This document shows positions 1 through 11,510 of a DNA stretch of 64,000 nt, one piece after another; position 1 is the stretch's first letter, and every line of letters starts with the position of its first letter. Under the pieces are notes generated by a model, which saw only the letters and a list, made by a program, of their open reading frames with translations, was not told where the DNA came from and ran no database searches. The stretch comes from Ustilaginoidea virens (taxonomy: Eukaryota; Ascomycota; Sordariomycetes; Hypocreales; Clavicipitaceae). The position numbers and the translations under genes are program-made. The DNA lies in NCBI RefSeq assembly GCF_000687475.1, contig NC_057318.1, forward strand, positions 372,001 to 436,000, in the 5' to 3' direction.

Positions 1-795
1 TTAGCCTAGCCATGCGCAACGTTTCTGCCCCTCTGCCCGCAAGTAGACCTCGCCGACAACTGGATCAACCTCCCGCCAGCGCATCCAAAGCACGCATACA
101 TATATCTCGTTTGGCACAGGTAAACAGCAGTCTCGAGCTATGACGGGCGACGTTCGGGGTGCCCATGCATATATAGTAGATGGTTGTGATGAACGATGAG
201 CGTGCCGTCATGGGCAGTCTGTCACGTGCATGAATCTGGCCACTGCCGGAAACAGCAGCTTTCCACTGTGCGGTGAGAGAAGCCCGTAGCTCTGGGCGGC
301 ACCGTCGCACGCGGCTGCTCGTGGGAAGGACATCCAGACCGGATCCACCTGACCTTTAGTGTCGACTCGATGCTGCGCGCCGTGACGTCGTTTCGTGCGC
401 TGCGGCGCTCCGTGCATCTGTCTGCGCTGCGATGGCTTGCGCGTCCGGCGAAGCGCCTTGTTCACGGCTCTGCTTGGTGCTGCCAAACTGGCCAAGCACC
501 TCTGGTCAAAGGCGGCAGCATGATGCGTCAGCGTGACTGTTGATTGGCAGGCAGGCTTGCCGCTTCATCGCGTCCGCTTGCCCATGGGCAGTCACGGTCG
601 TGGTGATGGATTGTCGGGTTTTCTGCAGGTGTTGGGCGGCACCGAAGCCGATGCGCGATCGACGCCACATCACGTGACGTTCTCGACAAAGTTCCTGCTC
701 CGAAGACGCACACAGCCATACTCATGCTGAACAATCCTCTCTACCGCCTGTTGCTGCACCCGACTCTGGCAACTCAATACATACAACTGATGCCC
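1..795. other. Left edge, no gene recognised
   Basis: No reading frame here gives a protein I recognise. The open frames are short, rich in Arg/Ser/Pro, and overlap on both strands, as expected of GC-rich non-coding DNA. The right end is the 3' flank of the phosphotransferase gene transcribed leftwards. A gene entering from outside the window cannot be excluded. Confidence 0.5.
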
Positions 796-2007
796 CTAGT
801 CGAACAGCTCGAGCACGCGGCTGTAATACCCAATTCTGCCGTCTGCCCATAACCACAGCGCTTGGCCCAAATTCTGGCTATTCTCGTCACCGAGAGCATC
901 CGAGAGCTTGCCGTCCATCTGCCGCGCTCCCTCCGCCTCCTTGACCACTTCGACATATCTCTTCTGTTCCAAACGACAGTCTCGCTCAGATTCGTCCTCG
1001 CGATAGGAAGAACCGTCCATCACTGGCGGCACGAGAGTAATGTTTTTCGGGAACTCTACCATCTCCCACGGCCCGACGAACGAATTCTCCCAATCGATGA
1101 CGCCGAGGATATTACATTGCGAATCAATCAGAACATTGCTTGTATAGAGATCCGGGTGGATCAGGGGGAAAGGGCCGCTCTTGAAAGAGTGGCGTTTGGT
1201 GAAGTCGGACAATTTCCCCGGAAAGCCGTAGATGGACGCGATGATTTCGTCGACAAGGTGAGGCGGCGTTCTTTCGCGAATCAAGTCCTCCTTGAACGGG
1301 AACTTCCGCGCTTGCGCCCAGGCCCGGAAATACTCGGCGGCTGTCTCAAACGGACCCCCGATCCCGGGAATGGCGCCGACGGAATAGCTCCCGTCGGGGC
1401 GCTGCACGATGCTGCCGATTTTGGGGAAGCGGACAGACATCAGGTCAACCTGCCTTGGTTAGCCCGAAGCGCTGGACAGACGGCCCTGCTGCCTAACCTG
1501 GTTCCGGGCCATGGCGGCGTAAAACGGCGCTCTGAACTGGGCGGGAATCTTACCCCCGTGGGCGTGCCAGCCCCCGAAGGAGTCCATGGCCGTGTCGGCC
1601 GGGATGTACTCGAGGAGCATGAGGGGAATGCCGATGTCGTTGCTGCAGCTGGCATCGTAATCGATGATCTCTGGAACCGGTACGCTGGTTCGCTCCCGGA
1701 TCAACTGAACGGTGTGGACCTCGGTCAGCAAGCGTTGGACTGAGATTCCGCTCTGTTGCTGCAGCCGGGCTACCCAGCGGGTTCCATCTTGAAAGTCGAG
1801 GCGTCGAACGACATGGCATCCACCCAAGGCGTATGCAGGCGATAGGGAGCAGGTGATTGCCGACGCAGTATGGTCACGCCGTATTTTCACTCTGACGGCG
1901 TACTTTTTGAGGGCGTCCCAATTGACGAAACCGAGCAATTGTTCAGCCTCGCTGGCGTTCTTCCAGGTTGCAGGCAGCGTGTCTGCGTTGCCTGACTCGA
2001 GGGTCAT
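796..2007 (-). CDS. APH-fold phosphotransferase (aminoglycoside/choline-kinase-like), 2 exons
   Basis: Two exons, 2007-1498 and 1449-796, give 387 residues. The 48-bp intron (1450-1497) starts GTTAGG, ends GGCAG, contains a CTAAC branch site and a stop codon, and joins ...ARNQ to VDLMS in phase 0. Family hallmarks are visible: a Brenner-type loop HPDLYTSNVLID (catalytic Asp, metal-binding Asn) followed by IDWENSFVGPWE, the APH counterpart of DFG. The N-terminal half carries the hinge-like LLEYIPADTAMD. Fungi have many such paralogues with unknown small-molecule substrates, so a role in antibiotic resistance should not be assumed. The start sits at the first ATG after a poly-purine leader. No operon-like partner is nearby. 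Confidence 0.85.
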
Positions 2008-4076
2008 TGTCTGGTAGTTTCACTAGAGGGACTGTGGAAGGGAAAAAAAAAGGCGTCGAGGGGCTTGGCATACAGAGTCCCTTTGCCCATGGCCACATTC
2101 TTTTCCGTAGAAATATAGCAGCTGGTCCCCTCTTTTTTTTTCCCTTTTTTTTTTTCCTTCTTTCATAAAAGACTAGAGTCTGGAGCAGTAGGGATGCCGT
2201 CCTTGCGCGATACCGGGATTACTAGTGGTTGACATTTGTCTTGCAAACCGGGACAAGTCTAGTCCCAGCGAAGCCCCGGTGCTGCCTGAGTGCCCATAAG
2301 GAAAACCCCGGTGCCATCAAGTCAATGGCGCAAGCGTTAGGCAGCGCTAGGACAATTGATGTCTGGTATTATGTATTACCGTATAGCGCTAGCGCTAGGC
2401 GGCGCGAAAGTACCAGCTGATGCTGACAGCCCCTGCCTTCTTTTAAGCCGCCCTGCCGCCTTATTCCAGTCTGGCGCTTTCTTTCCAGAGTACGACAAGA
2501 GTTGGTAGGAATAAAGGCACTTTATGCTTCTAGACTGTATTTCCCAAGTAAAGCGCGAATATTTTATTTATCCTCTGCGCGATACTAGCGACACTAGCGC
2601 TTCACTACCATGTCTTGATCCTTTTCTCTTGGAACCTGGAAAAGAGAGAAGGGAGGATTATATGGCCTTTGGGTCGTGATTACGAGGTTATATGTATGGA
2701 CTCAGCAGCTCCACCTCAGCAAGTCATTCGAGGGCTGATGCCGGCGGTAACCAGTAACCATTGAGTCCCCTGTCGTGAGTGAGCCGTGCCGTTTCCCCCC
2801 CACGCTCTAAAAAGCAACAACTAGTATTATAGAATTCGATAGTCAAGGGCATAACGGCCGGGTGGATTCTACTACCGCGATAGTGCCCGAGCTCCGTTGC
2901 ACCCAAGGATATCGCGAGTCTGGATGATAGATACATGGCATGCATGGCCCAGTGATTGTGATGGCGCAGCACCTCTGGCCTCCCAATCCTTTGGCAGCCA
3001 TAACACGTGCGCTCCCCATGCAGCGCCTGAGCAGCCTTTTGTATACTTTGCTGTGCGCTGCTTGACGAGCCGAGCTGTTTGCCAGCCGGCCCCATGAGTT
3101 CATCCAGCAGCCTCACATACATCTCCCCAGCTCGTCAAGCTGGCTTAGATGGTCAGTATCATCACCTTCCTTTTCTAGCACCATTGCGCTGCTGCATTTC
3201 ACCCCTGGCAGGATGCCCTGAAAGATGCCCTATTGCCGTCAGCAAGCATGCTTTCTTCGACCTCGACAAGATGGGCGAAAAGAGCACGACCTGCCTGCCT
3301 GCCCACCGGCAGGGCCGGAGCGTACAATAAGACAATCTCTGCGGCAAGCGGGACCGGGAAATAAAAAATTCCAAAGTTGGCAACAACGTTGACCCTATAC
3401 AACGATGGGAAACCGTGGCCACCTCGGATCCACGGCCGCCAGCCTTTTGCCTGCCCCTTTGAAATCCACCACGCCAGAGCCCCGTCCGTCACGCCGAGAT
3501 CAAAGAAAGGTCCCCGTGACGAGGCGCGTGTTTGTTTGCTCTGCCCTCCGCATGACCGCATAGCTACGTGTGGGCGACCACGGCGCCGCTGGAATCAAGG
3601 TGGTCCTGGATCGGACCACATGGGCGGCGACCGAGCTGACCGAGCACAAGGCCAAGCGGCAGCCCCCTACCAACGAAACGTTCTTCCCACGTTTCCCCCA
3701 AAACGCTGGTGGTGTGCTGGCTTTTGCCGGAGTGGCACCTGGTGTGGCAGAAAATCAAGATTCCGCCGACAAACGCCGTGCGCGGCGGACGGCCCATTTG
3801 CGCAAGAGGCGGCGGCGAATAAAACGATGGGTCTTGTACCAACCGGCCTCTCTCGAAAACACAAAGCTTCAGTCATTTCCCCGTGTGAGCGCGAAAAAGA
3901 AAGAAAGAGAGAAAGAAAGAGAGAAAAGACGGACGGCCAAGCTGGAAATCGCGTCCGCGCGGCGACTTGCCCAAGGCCCCCCGTCGTTCTCCTGTGATAC
4001 TCTCTACTTTGCCACCCCCCGAGGGCGATTGTACAGCTTGTGAGACGTTTGCTTCCGAGTTTTTGAAAAATACGCC
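2008..4076. promoter_or_regulatory. Divergent intergenic region with A/T-rich patch and purine microsatellite
   Basis: This lies between the leftward phosphotransferase and the rightward bHLH gene, so it carries both promoters. Poly-A and poly-T runs occur at about 2041-2052 and 2130-2160, an AT-richer patch at about 2510-2610, and a (GAAA/GAGA)n purine tract at about 3895-3930 shortly before the bHLH start. Open frames at 2724-3122 (-) and 3377-4043 (+) look random in composition. I see no gene. Confidence 0.5.
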
Positions 4077-5036
4077 ATGGATGCTGCCGCTGCTGCTGGC
4101 CCTCTGTGGCTAGACTTTAACGACTGCTGCAGTATTTCGGTAAGACGGAGATGCCCTGCCTGCCTGCCTGCCTACTGTCGAGGCATCATGTTTGCTAACT
4201 TGGTCGCGACCCAGGACGTAGGCTCTACCAGCTCGTCCACCGGGCCTGTGTCGGAGACTCCAGCCTCGGACTCGAGCTTGTCGGCGGCGAGCATGTTCCC
4301 GTGCAGCCCCTTGTGCGATGCAAAGGCGTTTTGCAACCCGCACAGCCCGGACGTCCTGTTCCCGGGCCATCTCCCAGCAGCCGAATCCAACCCGGGCCGG
4401 ATGCGGATTGGAGCCGGACTCGACAGTCCACCTCGGCCCCTTGCACCGCTGGACGATACAGCCCAGCTTCACGGCCAGCTCGGTTCCCCGTGCCATCCGC
4501 TCCATCTGACCTGGGCCAGCGTCGCTTCCCCCAGCATCTTCTCCTCGCGCAGCCCCAACCGCCGCTCCGTCAGCCCCCCTCGCCAAGAGACCGCAACCGC
4601 GCCCTCGGCCGCTTCCCACGTCGGACAAGAAAGCCCCAGCCGCGACGGGACGCAGCATACACGCCCCAGGCACGCTTCCGGCCAAGCCGAAGCCGCCGCC
4701 GCCGTTAGGCCCGAGTCTGGAGGACAGGCAGACGCCGGCCCAAAGGCACCTCGGGCGGCGGCGGGCAAGAGGAGCGGGAAAGCCTACCTGCACAACAAGG
4801 TCGAGAAGAACTACCGCGACCGGCTGAACAATGACTTTCAGATGCTGCTGGATGCCCTGGCCGACTGCGAAGACGGGACGGACGCCGCGCACGGTGGGGT
4901 CGCCGTCGAAGGGTCGAGGGGCAGGAGCAAGGGCTCCATCTTGAGATGGGCGCGGTGGAAGCTCAAGGCGCTCCAGGCGGATAATTGCTCCATGGCGGAG
5001 GAGCTGAGGGCGCTGAAGCGGTCGTGGGCGCAATAG
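4077..5036 (+). CDS. bHLH transcription factor, SREBP-like, with short C-terminal DNA-binding domain
   Basis: Exons 4077-4139 and 4215-5036 give 294 residues. The 75-bp intron opens GTAAGA, has GCTAAC before its 3' end, and closes ACCCAG. It is a multiple of three with no stop, so an unspliced frame of 319 residues also exists. The C-terminal ~85 residues are a basic helix-loop-helix: KAYLHNKVEKNYRDRLNNDF (basic region and helix 1), a variable Gly-rich loop, then SKGSILRWARWKLKALQ (helix 2). The tyrosine in NYRDRLN replaces the usual arginine of bHLH basic regions, as in SREBP-type proteins that bind E-box/SRE sites. The N-terminal two thirds is Ser/Pro-rich and probably disordered. No transmembrane segment is present, so this is not a full-length membrane SREBP. 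Confidence 0.8.
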   Translation: MDAAAAAGPLWLDFNDCCSISVRRRCPACLPAYCRGIMFANLVATQDVGSTSSSTGPVSETPASDSSLSAASMFPCSPLCDAKAFCNPHSPDVLFPGHLPAAESNPGRMRIGAGLDSPPRPLAPLDDTAQLHGQLGSPCHPLHLTWASVASPSIFSSRSPNRRSVSPPRQETATAPSAASHVGQESPSRDGTQHTRPRHASGQAEAAAAVRPESGGQADAGPKAPRAAAGKRSGKAYLHNKVEKNYRDRLNNDFQMLLDALADCEDGTDAAHGGVAVEGSRGRSKGSILRWARWKLKALQADNCSMAEELRALKRSWAQ

Positions 5037-6366
5037 CAGCCGGTGGACCTGGGTCAGATTGCCAGGCGGGTGGGTTGGGGGCATGGGTTTTGCAGGTATA
5101 TTGCAGGACTTGCAGGATGAGATGAGCTGCTGAATCGCACTCTTATTTTTACATGTCGCGGGCGACTCGTTGAGGGGGTGATGATGTTTGCTCCCGAGAT
5201 AATCTGGCCAAACGGGCTTGATTTTGTGAATGAACGAAGCTTGGGCGGGCGTCGAGCAGATTCACCAAGCGATTCTACAAGGCATCAGCAAATCAACGCC
5301 TTCCGCCTTGCGTGACATGCTGCGATGATTGGCATCACACTGGGCCAAGGCAAGGCCAGCTCCCTCCGGCATCTGCATCTCTTGGGTCACTGCTGCTCGA
5401 TTCTTTATCCCGCGTGGTATCCATAGGACCTAGTGGCGGTTGAAAAATCAACCGATCCCCATCTGCACAACCGCTTCCCATCAGCAACCGCCCCATCAAG
5501 CTCTTTCAGCCCTACGTCACGCAGCAGTTGCATTGGGGGAAGATCCCGACGTCGTCCAGAGAAGCGCAGAAAGCAAAGTTTGCCCCCCCCTCAAACTCCA
5601 ATGTTTGCCGGTCGACCTTTCTGACCTGTCGCAATATGATGGTGGGGAGAGTTTTCTTCGCCGACGCCACTTGTTCATGTGTGACGATTCGGAACCCAGC
5701 CACGGCATGCAACGGACCCGATGGAGATTGCGGATCAGCTGACAGGGGACAACCATCCTCTCGCATGGGGGGGGGGAGGGAGGGGGGGCGCTCTTTGGCT
5801 TCTGGCTCGGGTGGCAGCTTTTTGCGGCGGAGGCCAGGCATCCAACAGCAGAGTCTAGACTGCGCCAGCCGAGGAAGATGGCTTGGGCTTGGCCGGCCGC
5901 GGAGCACTCCACCCGGGGGATTGGGGATGATGCGCAGAGGCGACGAGCCGGTTAACTTGGCTTGTTCCATGGGTCCAGGTCTGCGCATATATTCCCCGGG
6001 CGCTGCCCGGCCTTGGCGGATTTGGAGCGCGTTGGGGGGTTGCTCGACAAAGACGCATTCATGCTATTGTGCCATCAGCTATGCATAGGCTTTGGTTCCG
6101 TGACCATTCCCGCGTCGTCTGTACATACATTCCATCGCAAGCCTAGTCCATAGTCGCCAACTACAAGAAAACCCAGGTGCTTAGACACAGCCACGGCCAC
6201 GGCTTGCTGAACAACCCCCCCCCCCCCCTCCTTTTTTTTTTCTCTTCCGGACTGAATATCCCGCCCTCGCTGCAACAACAACTCCCCCGCATCCATCAGC
6301 ATCTCCAAATTCCCCGTCTTGCCTCCGATTCATGGAGTCTTGGACTTGCACCTCCCCCCCGAACCC
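5037..6366. other. Intergenic, homopolymer-rich
   Basis: 3' flank of the bHLH gene and 5' flank of the following small gene. It holds an interrupted G-run at about 5766-5789 and a C-run followed by a T-run at about 6217-6242. Overlapping frames at 5512-5988 (-) and 5528-6088 (+) show no family features and are rejected. Confidence 0.45.
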
Positions 6367-6849
6367 ATGTCGGAAGCAAGTCCCGCCCCCAAAAGCAAGT
6401 CGACTCTAGGCCTGGTTTCCAAGCCCCCCTGCGCTGTCGCCCTGATCGCCGAGGCCAAGATATCCCAGGAGACCGCCAAGGCCGACCACGACCTGAGGCG
6501 CCTCGTGTGCCACATCAACCTCCTCGAGTCTCTGTACGTCGAGCTCGGCGACGCCGGCCCTCCGCTGGACGACTTGGCGTACGCCGGAGCAGCGGTCGGG
6601 GAGGACTGGTTCCGCAGCGCCCCTGGCGTCCGGCCGGGGGATTTCTCGGACGACTGGAGGAACGCCGGTGCGAGCCGCGACCCGGACTCGTTCTGCTCGG
6701 CTCTGGGTCTGAATCCCGGCAGGGCAGTTGCGGGCGCGGATGCGAGACAAGGCCTCGCCACGCAGCTGGGTTGCTGCAAGATGGAGGACGATGGCGAGGG
6801 CTCCAGGTGCGAGGGGCGGCTGGGGAGCGGCACCTGGCTTGACAGATGA
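6367..6849 (+). CDS. Hypothetical small protein (160 aa)
   Basis: I do not recognise a named family. The start is the ATG opening MSEASPAPKS; the frame is open further upstream but without an earlier ATG. A plausibly folded, charged helical segment covers residues about 30-70 (ALIAEAKISQETAKADHDLR and a following Leu-rich stretch ending in a Tyr/Val/Glu motif). Gly/Ala/Asp-rich sequence follows with several Cys near the C-terminus. No signal peptide or membrane segment is evident. The helical part has balanced composition unlike the Arg/Ser-rich spurious frames around it, which is the main argument for a real gene. Function unknown. Confidence 0.5.
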   Translation: MSEASPAPKSKSTLGLVSKPPCAVALIAEAKISQETAKADHDLRRLVCHINLLESLYVELGDAGPPLDDLAYAGAAVGEDWFRSAPGVRPGDFSDDWRNAGASRDPDSFCSALGLNPGRAVAGADARQGLATQLGCCKMEDDGEGSRCEGRLGSGTWLDR

Positions 6850-8559
6850 GCTGGAGCGTCGGGTGTGCCTTGACGTAGATTAGGTGCCGTGGTGCATACG
6901 GGGTCGGGCCAGGCGGGACGGACGGGGGTCGAATGTGGGCGTCGAGGCTCGGTTCCTGCCCGGCATGTTCGGTAGTCTTGTCGCCGGCTGTGCCGTCAAC
7001 CGGTTAACCGGTGTATGCTTGAATAATTCGTTTCCATGCACGAGACGGGCGACCAGTCTCTGCGCGTGATGGTGAACCGTAACCTGTGCAATTTATCGAC
7101 CTCCAGGTGCTACATATCTATAGGATTTGCAGAGCGCATCCAGAGGCTATGCAAGTGGCCACCCGCTGACCCCGATGGGTTCTACCGTCTGATATACCAC
7201 CGCGATGCCGCGCATATTCTCCGTCCTGGGGATTTCGGCAGCTTTGAATCCTACGGCATGCGCGTATTGCTCCCCCACCGTAGAATACTCGTCCTGCGCT
7301 CATCCTGTCAAACCTTTTGGCATCTCTTGTGTTGCTTGGGAACGGGGCCCATACAGCGTGGTCCCCGGAGTATCCTGCATGCAGACGGGCATGCCTTGGC
7401 ATTCTTTTTTCCTGGCATCAGAGGTGGAAAGACCACCCAGCCCAAGGGCGCATGCTGACCTCCTTTTACGATTCTAATCGACAAGGTGGTGCTGGTTTCC
7501 GTCCACCCCAGTCCGCCCCTGCAACGCAGATCAAAGCACCTGCGTGATCCTGCGCTTTCCCAGGTCCCACGTCGCCAGGTCGCGAGAGCAAACTTCTGCA
7601 AAGAGGGTTCCTGCTTGAGTGCGCACTGCTTATGGTTTCTCGCCCTCGGCCTTGCTGAATACTGCGGCTGCTCAACCCGTCCAGAGACCGGGGCAAAGGC
7701 GACGGGCGCACCACCACAAGTGCCTAGCTCATTCCCCTGGCGCAAACGTACACTGCACGAACTTGCACTCTCCATCACTTTCCCACGTTGTACAACACCT
7801 AGCAGACTGCTGGAGCTACTCGCCGTCTCAGCAAGACAAAGGCAGCAGATATGCACACTGTGGCTGGGGCACTGCCCAACTCCGGACGGACCGGCAATCC
7901 GGCGAGGCGCGTGGCATTTCCTAGAACGGCCTCGTTCGCCCCGGCCGGACTTGTTGGGTGGCGCTGAGCACCAGTCGGGAAGACCCCTGGCCGCGGCGGT
8001 TACGCCTACCTCCGGTGACGGCACCGTTTCTCGAAGCGCATGAGCATCTCTCCGCGGTTTCCTCGGCGCATCTCGCGGAATCTCGGCCTCTGTTTCACAT
8101 CAATGTCGCATCCGCTGCCGCCAAAACCGTGCAACCTCTACGAGCGGCAAGCCGACATGCGCGTGCCGCCATCTACTTCACCTCACAGGTCGATGTCAAG
8201 CGTTCCTGAGCCCATGACGGCAAATGCCTTTAGACACGACTGTCGGAGCCGGGCGTGGGTCTCAAGCCGATTACCAGTCAGGGTCCGGCTTGGTGAGTCG
8301 GGGGCGCAGCAGAGCCGAATCTTGCTACAAGATTTACGTTGTAAATGAATCAAGCTGGCACATTTCTCCATGTTTTAACGCGGAAACCAGGGAGTTCACA
8401 AATACAATCCCAAGTGCTTCGAGGTAAAGTCACGCAAGCCCGGATAGCTCCCCCAAAATGAGGCAATACATCACATTCATTACAGCTTTCTCTTCAGCAT
8501 GTCTGTCTTGCAGATGCTTTCCGTGACGGTCGAAACGCCTCGCTATCCACCTGTCCTAA
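6850..8559. other. Intergenic, no gene seen
   Basis: Long overlapping frames on both strands (7308-8024 -, 7486-8043 +) are Arg/Ser/Pro/Cys-rich with no domain-like pattern, so I treat them as non-coding. The right end is the 3' flank of the leftward deiminase gene. Confidence 0.45.
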
Positions 8560-9615
8560 TCAACCAGAGAGCGGGATTTCCTGACCCGAAGAGTGAATGC
8601 CTGCTCCAAGACGAGGCAGTTGCTCAATCAATACGGGATAGATCCTCCTCTCTTCCCCAAAAACACTCTGCGCCACACGTATGGCGGCAGCATCGTGAGC
8701 CGGATCCCCAAACTGCGGCAAGATAACACCCTCATTAACCAAAAGGTAATTGACGTAGCTCCGCACAGGAAACACGTCGTCTGAGTTCGTTTCGAAGAGA
8801 TCCTCGTCCGGCTCCTCCACCTCGATGAGCTCAAAAGGCCGTCCCTTTGCATCGGTTGCGCTGCTCAGAATCTCAAGAGCTTCCTCGTAGACCACCGTCC
8901 AGTCGGTCGGTTTGACCTCGTTCGCTTTGCTCAGAAGGACGACCCCCGGCCGGGCAAACCGAGCCAGCGCGTCAATATGGCAATCGGAGACGTCGATTCC
9001 CCGCCTCCCGGGGATCCAGATGATCTTTTCTACGCCTAGGGTGCGCATTAACTCGCCTTCTATATCCTGGCGTGACCTGCCGCCGTTTCTGTTCTCGTTG
9101 AGTAACGAGCTCTCCGTGACGAGGAGCGTTCCCTCTCCATCGGTTTCGAGCGCTCCGCCTTCAGCCACGATGGAGGCCTGCAGCCGCTCTATGAGGAGGT
9201 CCCTCAGCAGGGTCTTCGCGAAGCTGGTGCTTGTTGGCGTGGCTTCCTTGTGGCCCCAGCCGTTGAAGTTCCAGTCGACGCCTACCAGGCCGGAAGAGCC
9301 CTTGGCGACGAACGTGGGACCAAAGTCCCTCACCCGACTGTCCAGGGTTGTGCCTTGAACTTTGTGCAATTTGATGGGGAAAGGAGTGGTGACTTCGTCG
9401 AATTCAATCTCTGCCTCTTCATAGCGCTCCTGGCCCACGGCCAGGGTCACGGGCTGGAAATGCGCAGTTGCCCTGGCTATCGTGGATATTTCCGATGTGA
9501 TGCGGGCCAGTCTCTCAGGATGGTCCTTGAGGCTCCCTTCCAAGCCGGGCCAAGCGAGAATGGTCTCTTTCTGGGGCGACCATTCCGCGGGGCGACGAAG
9601 AGCAGGCTCGGACAT
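8560..9615 (-). CDS. Agmatine/peptidyl-arginine deiminase (PAD_porph) family protein lacking the catalytic cysteine
   Basis: Single exon, 351 residues, starting at an ATG preceded by CACC. Family landmarks appear in order: RDFGPTFV, the WNFNGWG motif, a GALETDGEGTLLVTES segment with SLLNENRN behind it, and CHIDALARFARPG with the catalytic His/Asp. Agmatine deiminases normally end in a Gly-Gly-Gly-(N)-Ile-His-Cys motif whose Cys forms the thiouronium intermediate. Here the C-terminus reads LGAGIHSSGQEIPLSG, placing Ser342 where the Cys should be. The codon is an unambiguous TCT. No convincing alternative last exon restoring a Cys was found. The family hydrolyses guanidino substrates to ureido products and ammonia; this copy is predicted inactive or altered. 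Neighbours give no pathway context. Confidence 0.85.
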   Translation of the reverse strand: MSEPALRRPAEWSPQKETILAWPGLEGSLKDHPERLARITSEISTIARATAHFQPVTLAVGQERYEEAEIEFDEVTTPFPIKLHKVQGTTLDSRVRDFGPTFVAKGSSGLVGVDWNFNGWGHKEATPTSTSFAKTLLRDLLIERLQASIVAEGGALETDGEGTLLVTESSLLNENRNGGRSRQDIEGELMRTLGVEKIIWIPGRRGIDVSDCHIDALARFARPGVVLLSKANEVKPTDWTVVYEEALEILSSATDAKGRPFELIEVEEPDEDLFETNSDDVFPVRSYVNYLLVNEGVILPQFGDPAHDAAAIRVAQSVFGEERRIYPVLIEQLPRLGAGIHSSGQEIPLSG

Positions 9616-11510
9616 GGTGAAACGAGAGGCTGATCTTTGAGTTTTCTTTCCGTTTGCCGATTAAAAGAGGAAAAAGAAGGGATGATGAAGAGTAGGGTCG
9701 ATGGGAACTGGAATGCTTTCTCTCAGACGAAATTCGAATGTCCACGAGGGCTTATATAGACTCTCGCAAACCTTACATTTCGTCCACGCTGCCATCCGTC
9801 GCTCAGATCTTGGATCCTCAGTTCGATGTGTCCACCGATGGCGTCAACGCAATTTGCACAGCGAGCTCCGTACAACGTTTTCGAGCTGCCGTTGTAGGCA
9901 GCGTGATGCCTGTTCCGGTGCCTTGCATGAGCTGAAGCGACTATGTGAGACAATCAACATGTCTTTGGGTAACGCCATGCTTCTCAGCTAGCACCGTCAA
10001 CCGTTCGCAAGAAATCGTCAACGGCGTGCCGCTTTCAAAAGTCCAATTAAAGTTTGGTTTGCCCTCCTGTGGATACAGATGTGGTTGGTCACCCCGAGAA
10101 TTTTCAAGCCCCTTTTCACTCAGCAGTCCACTGTCGAGCTCGTAAACGTCGAGCCCGTGAGACCTGTTTTACTTTTCTTGGTAATTCCTCCTGGTAAGCC
10201 ATTTCTTGGCCTGGGGAATGGCGGGACGCCCTCACCGGTTCGCCCGCTGCCTGGGTTCTGCGACGTGTCAAGCCAGGTTCTCCGCGTGACGGGCTGCGAT
10301 GCGTGTGAGCTGTGAGCACAGTGCAAGCGGGTTACATACGAAGTTTGCTTCACATTATGCGCCAGCCAGAACGGCTAAAAAGGAAACGTTGCGTCCTTGC
10401 TCCCGTTTCTAGCCGGGAGGAAATTTTCCTCGTGAATGAGTGCCTTCCGAGCCGGAATTTGCTGCCAACTGGTGGCGTCGTCTCGTGTTGGATGCGAGGG
10501 GCTTGGCATGATACCCTCTGTTTATGGCGGCTCAGTTGACTTGAACAACCGCCTGTGCAATGGCAGTCGGATTGACTGTGATATGGGCCATAACCAGCCT
10601 GCTTCAGTGACAAAGTTGCTCGCCTTTTTCATGGTTACTGAAATATTCGCTCCCTTATCCGTGGCTTTCCATGTTGTGGACATGGCCAACGAGTGTCAAG
10701 TCGCATATGATTTGTCGTTCATCATTTTGTCAAAAGATTTGAATCGAGACGAGATTGGATCTCGCTAACAGATTCGTGATGATTTCGCCAATCGAATGTG
10801 CTGCTTCTTCTGGCAACACTCCACTTAGCAATGGCTGCCAATCGGCCCAGCTGAATCTGATGATGTCATTTGGTCCGCAGCGCAAGACACACATGCTCCA
10901 CGACGCATGACGATTCAGGTTGTGCTCACCGCGATGCAGACGCTCGAGTGTCCCAGCGTGCTAGTGTCGCAGGGTCAGCCCTTGATTGAAATCGCTTCAT
11001 CACCTTTACTCTCGCGACGAGGATAAATCAATAAAGTCGATGCATGTCTGGCCAGTCCACGGTGTGGCAAACGGCGTGGCATGTTGTGGAGGCAGAGGCC
11101 GAAGACGGAACAAAGGGCGATCTTCCCACGGGTCACCTTTGACAACGACGTTTGGGCTGAGGACAGGAGGTGGGATTATAAAACGTGGCGAATGCGAGTC
11201 ATGGCTAATGGCGCGTCTCCAGGTTGCTCGGCCGTGATGGTTGGGGGAAAAAGGACTGGATCATCGAAAAAGACTGTCAGTCTCCCGTGTCGGGGATGGG
11301 GTTGAAGCAGCCGCCTGCCGTCAATGTCTACCTACGTAACTACTCCGTAACTCGTACGGTGTTCGTTGTTCCCTCAGGTCGAAAGACATACGAGCGGATG
11401 CTGCACGCACCGTTGGTCGTCAACTTATAGACCAGCCAAAGCTGTTCGCTCCGGCAATGCATATATTGATTACTCGCCTATGGCCGCCTCTGGACCACCA
11501 TTTGCCCCCC
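9616..11510. other. Intergenic, no gene seen
   Basis: It contains the promoter of the leftward deiminase gene (TATATA-like sequence at about 9750-9756) and the 3' flank of the leftward alcohol dehydrogenase. One copy of the recurrent 9-mer TACTCCGTA lies at 11341-11349. Open frames are under about 110 codons and unconvincing. Confidence 0.45.

Noticed and set aside
7308..8043. Overlapping 238-codon (-) and 185-codon (+) frames
   Set aside because: Arg/Ser/Cys-rich, no hydrophobic pattern, no splice-supported extension.
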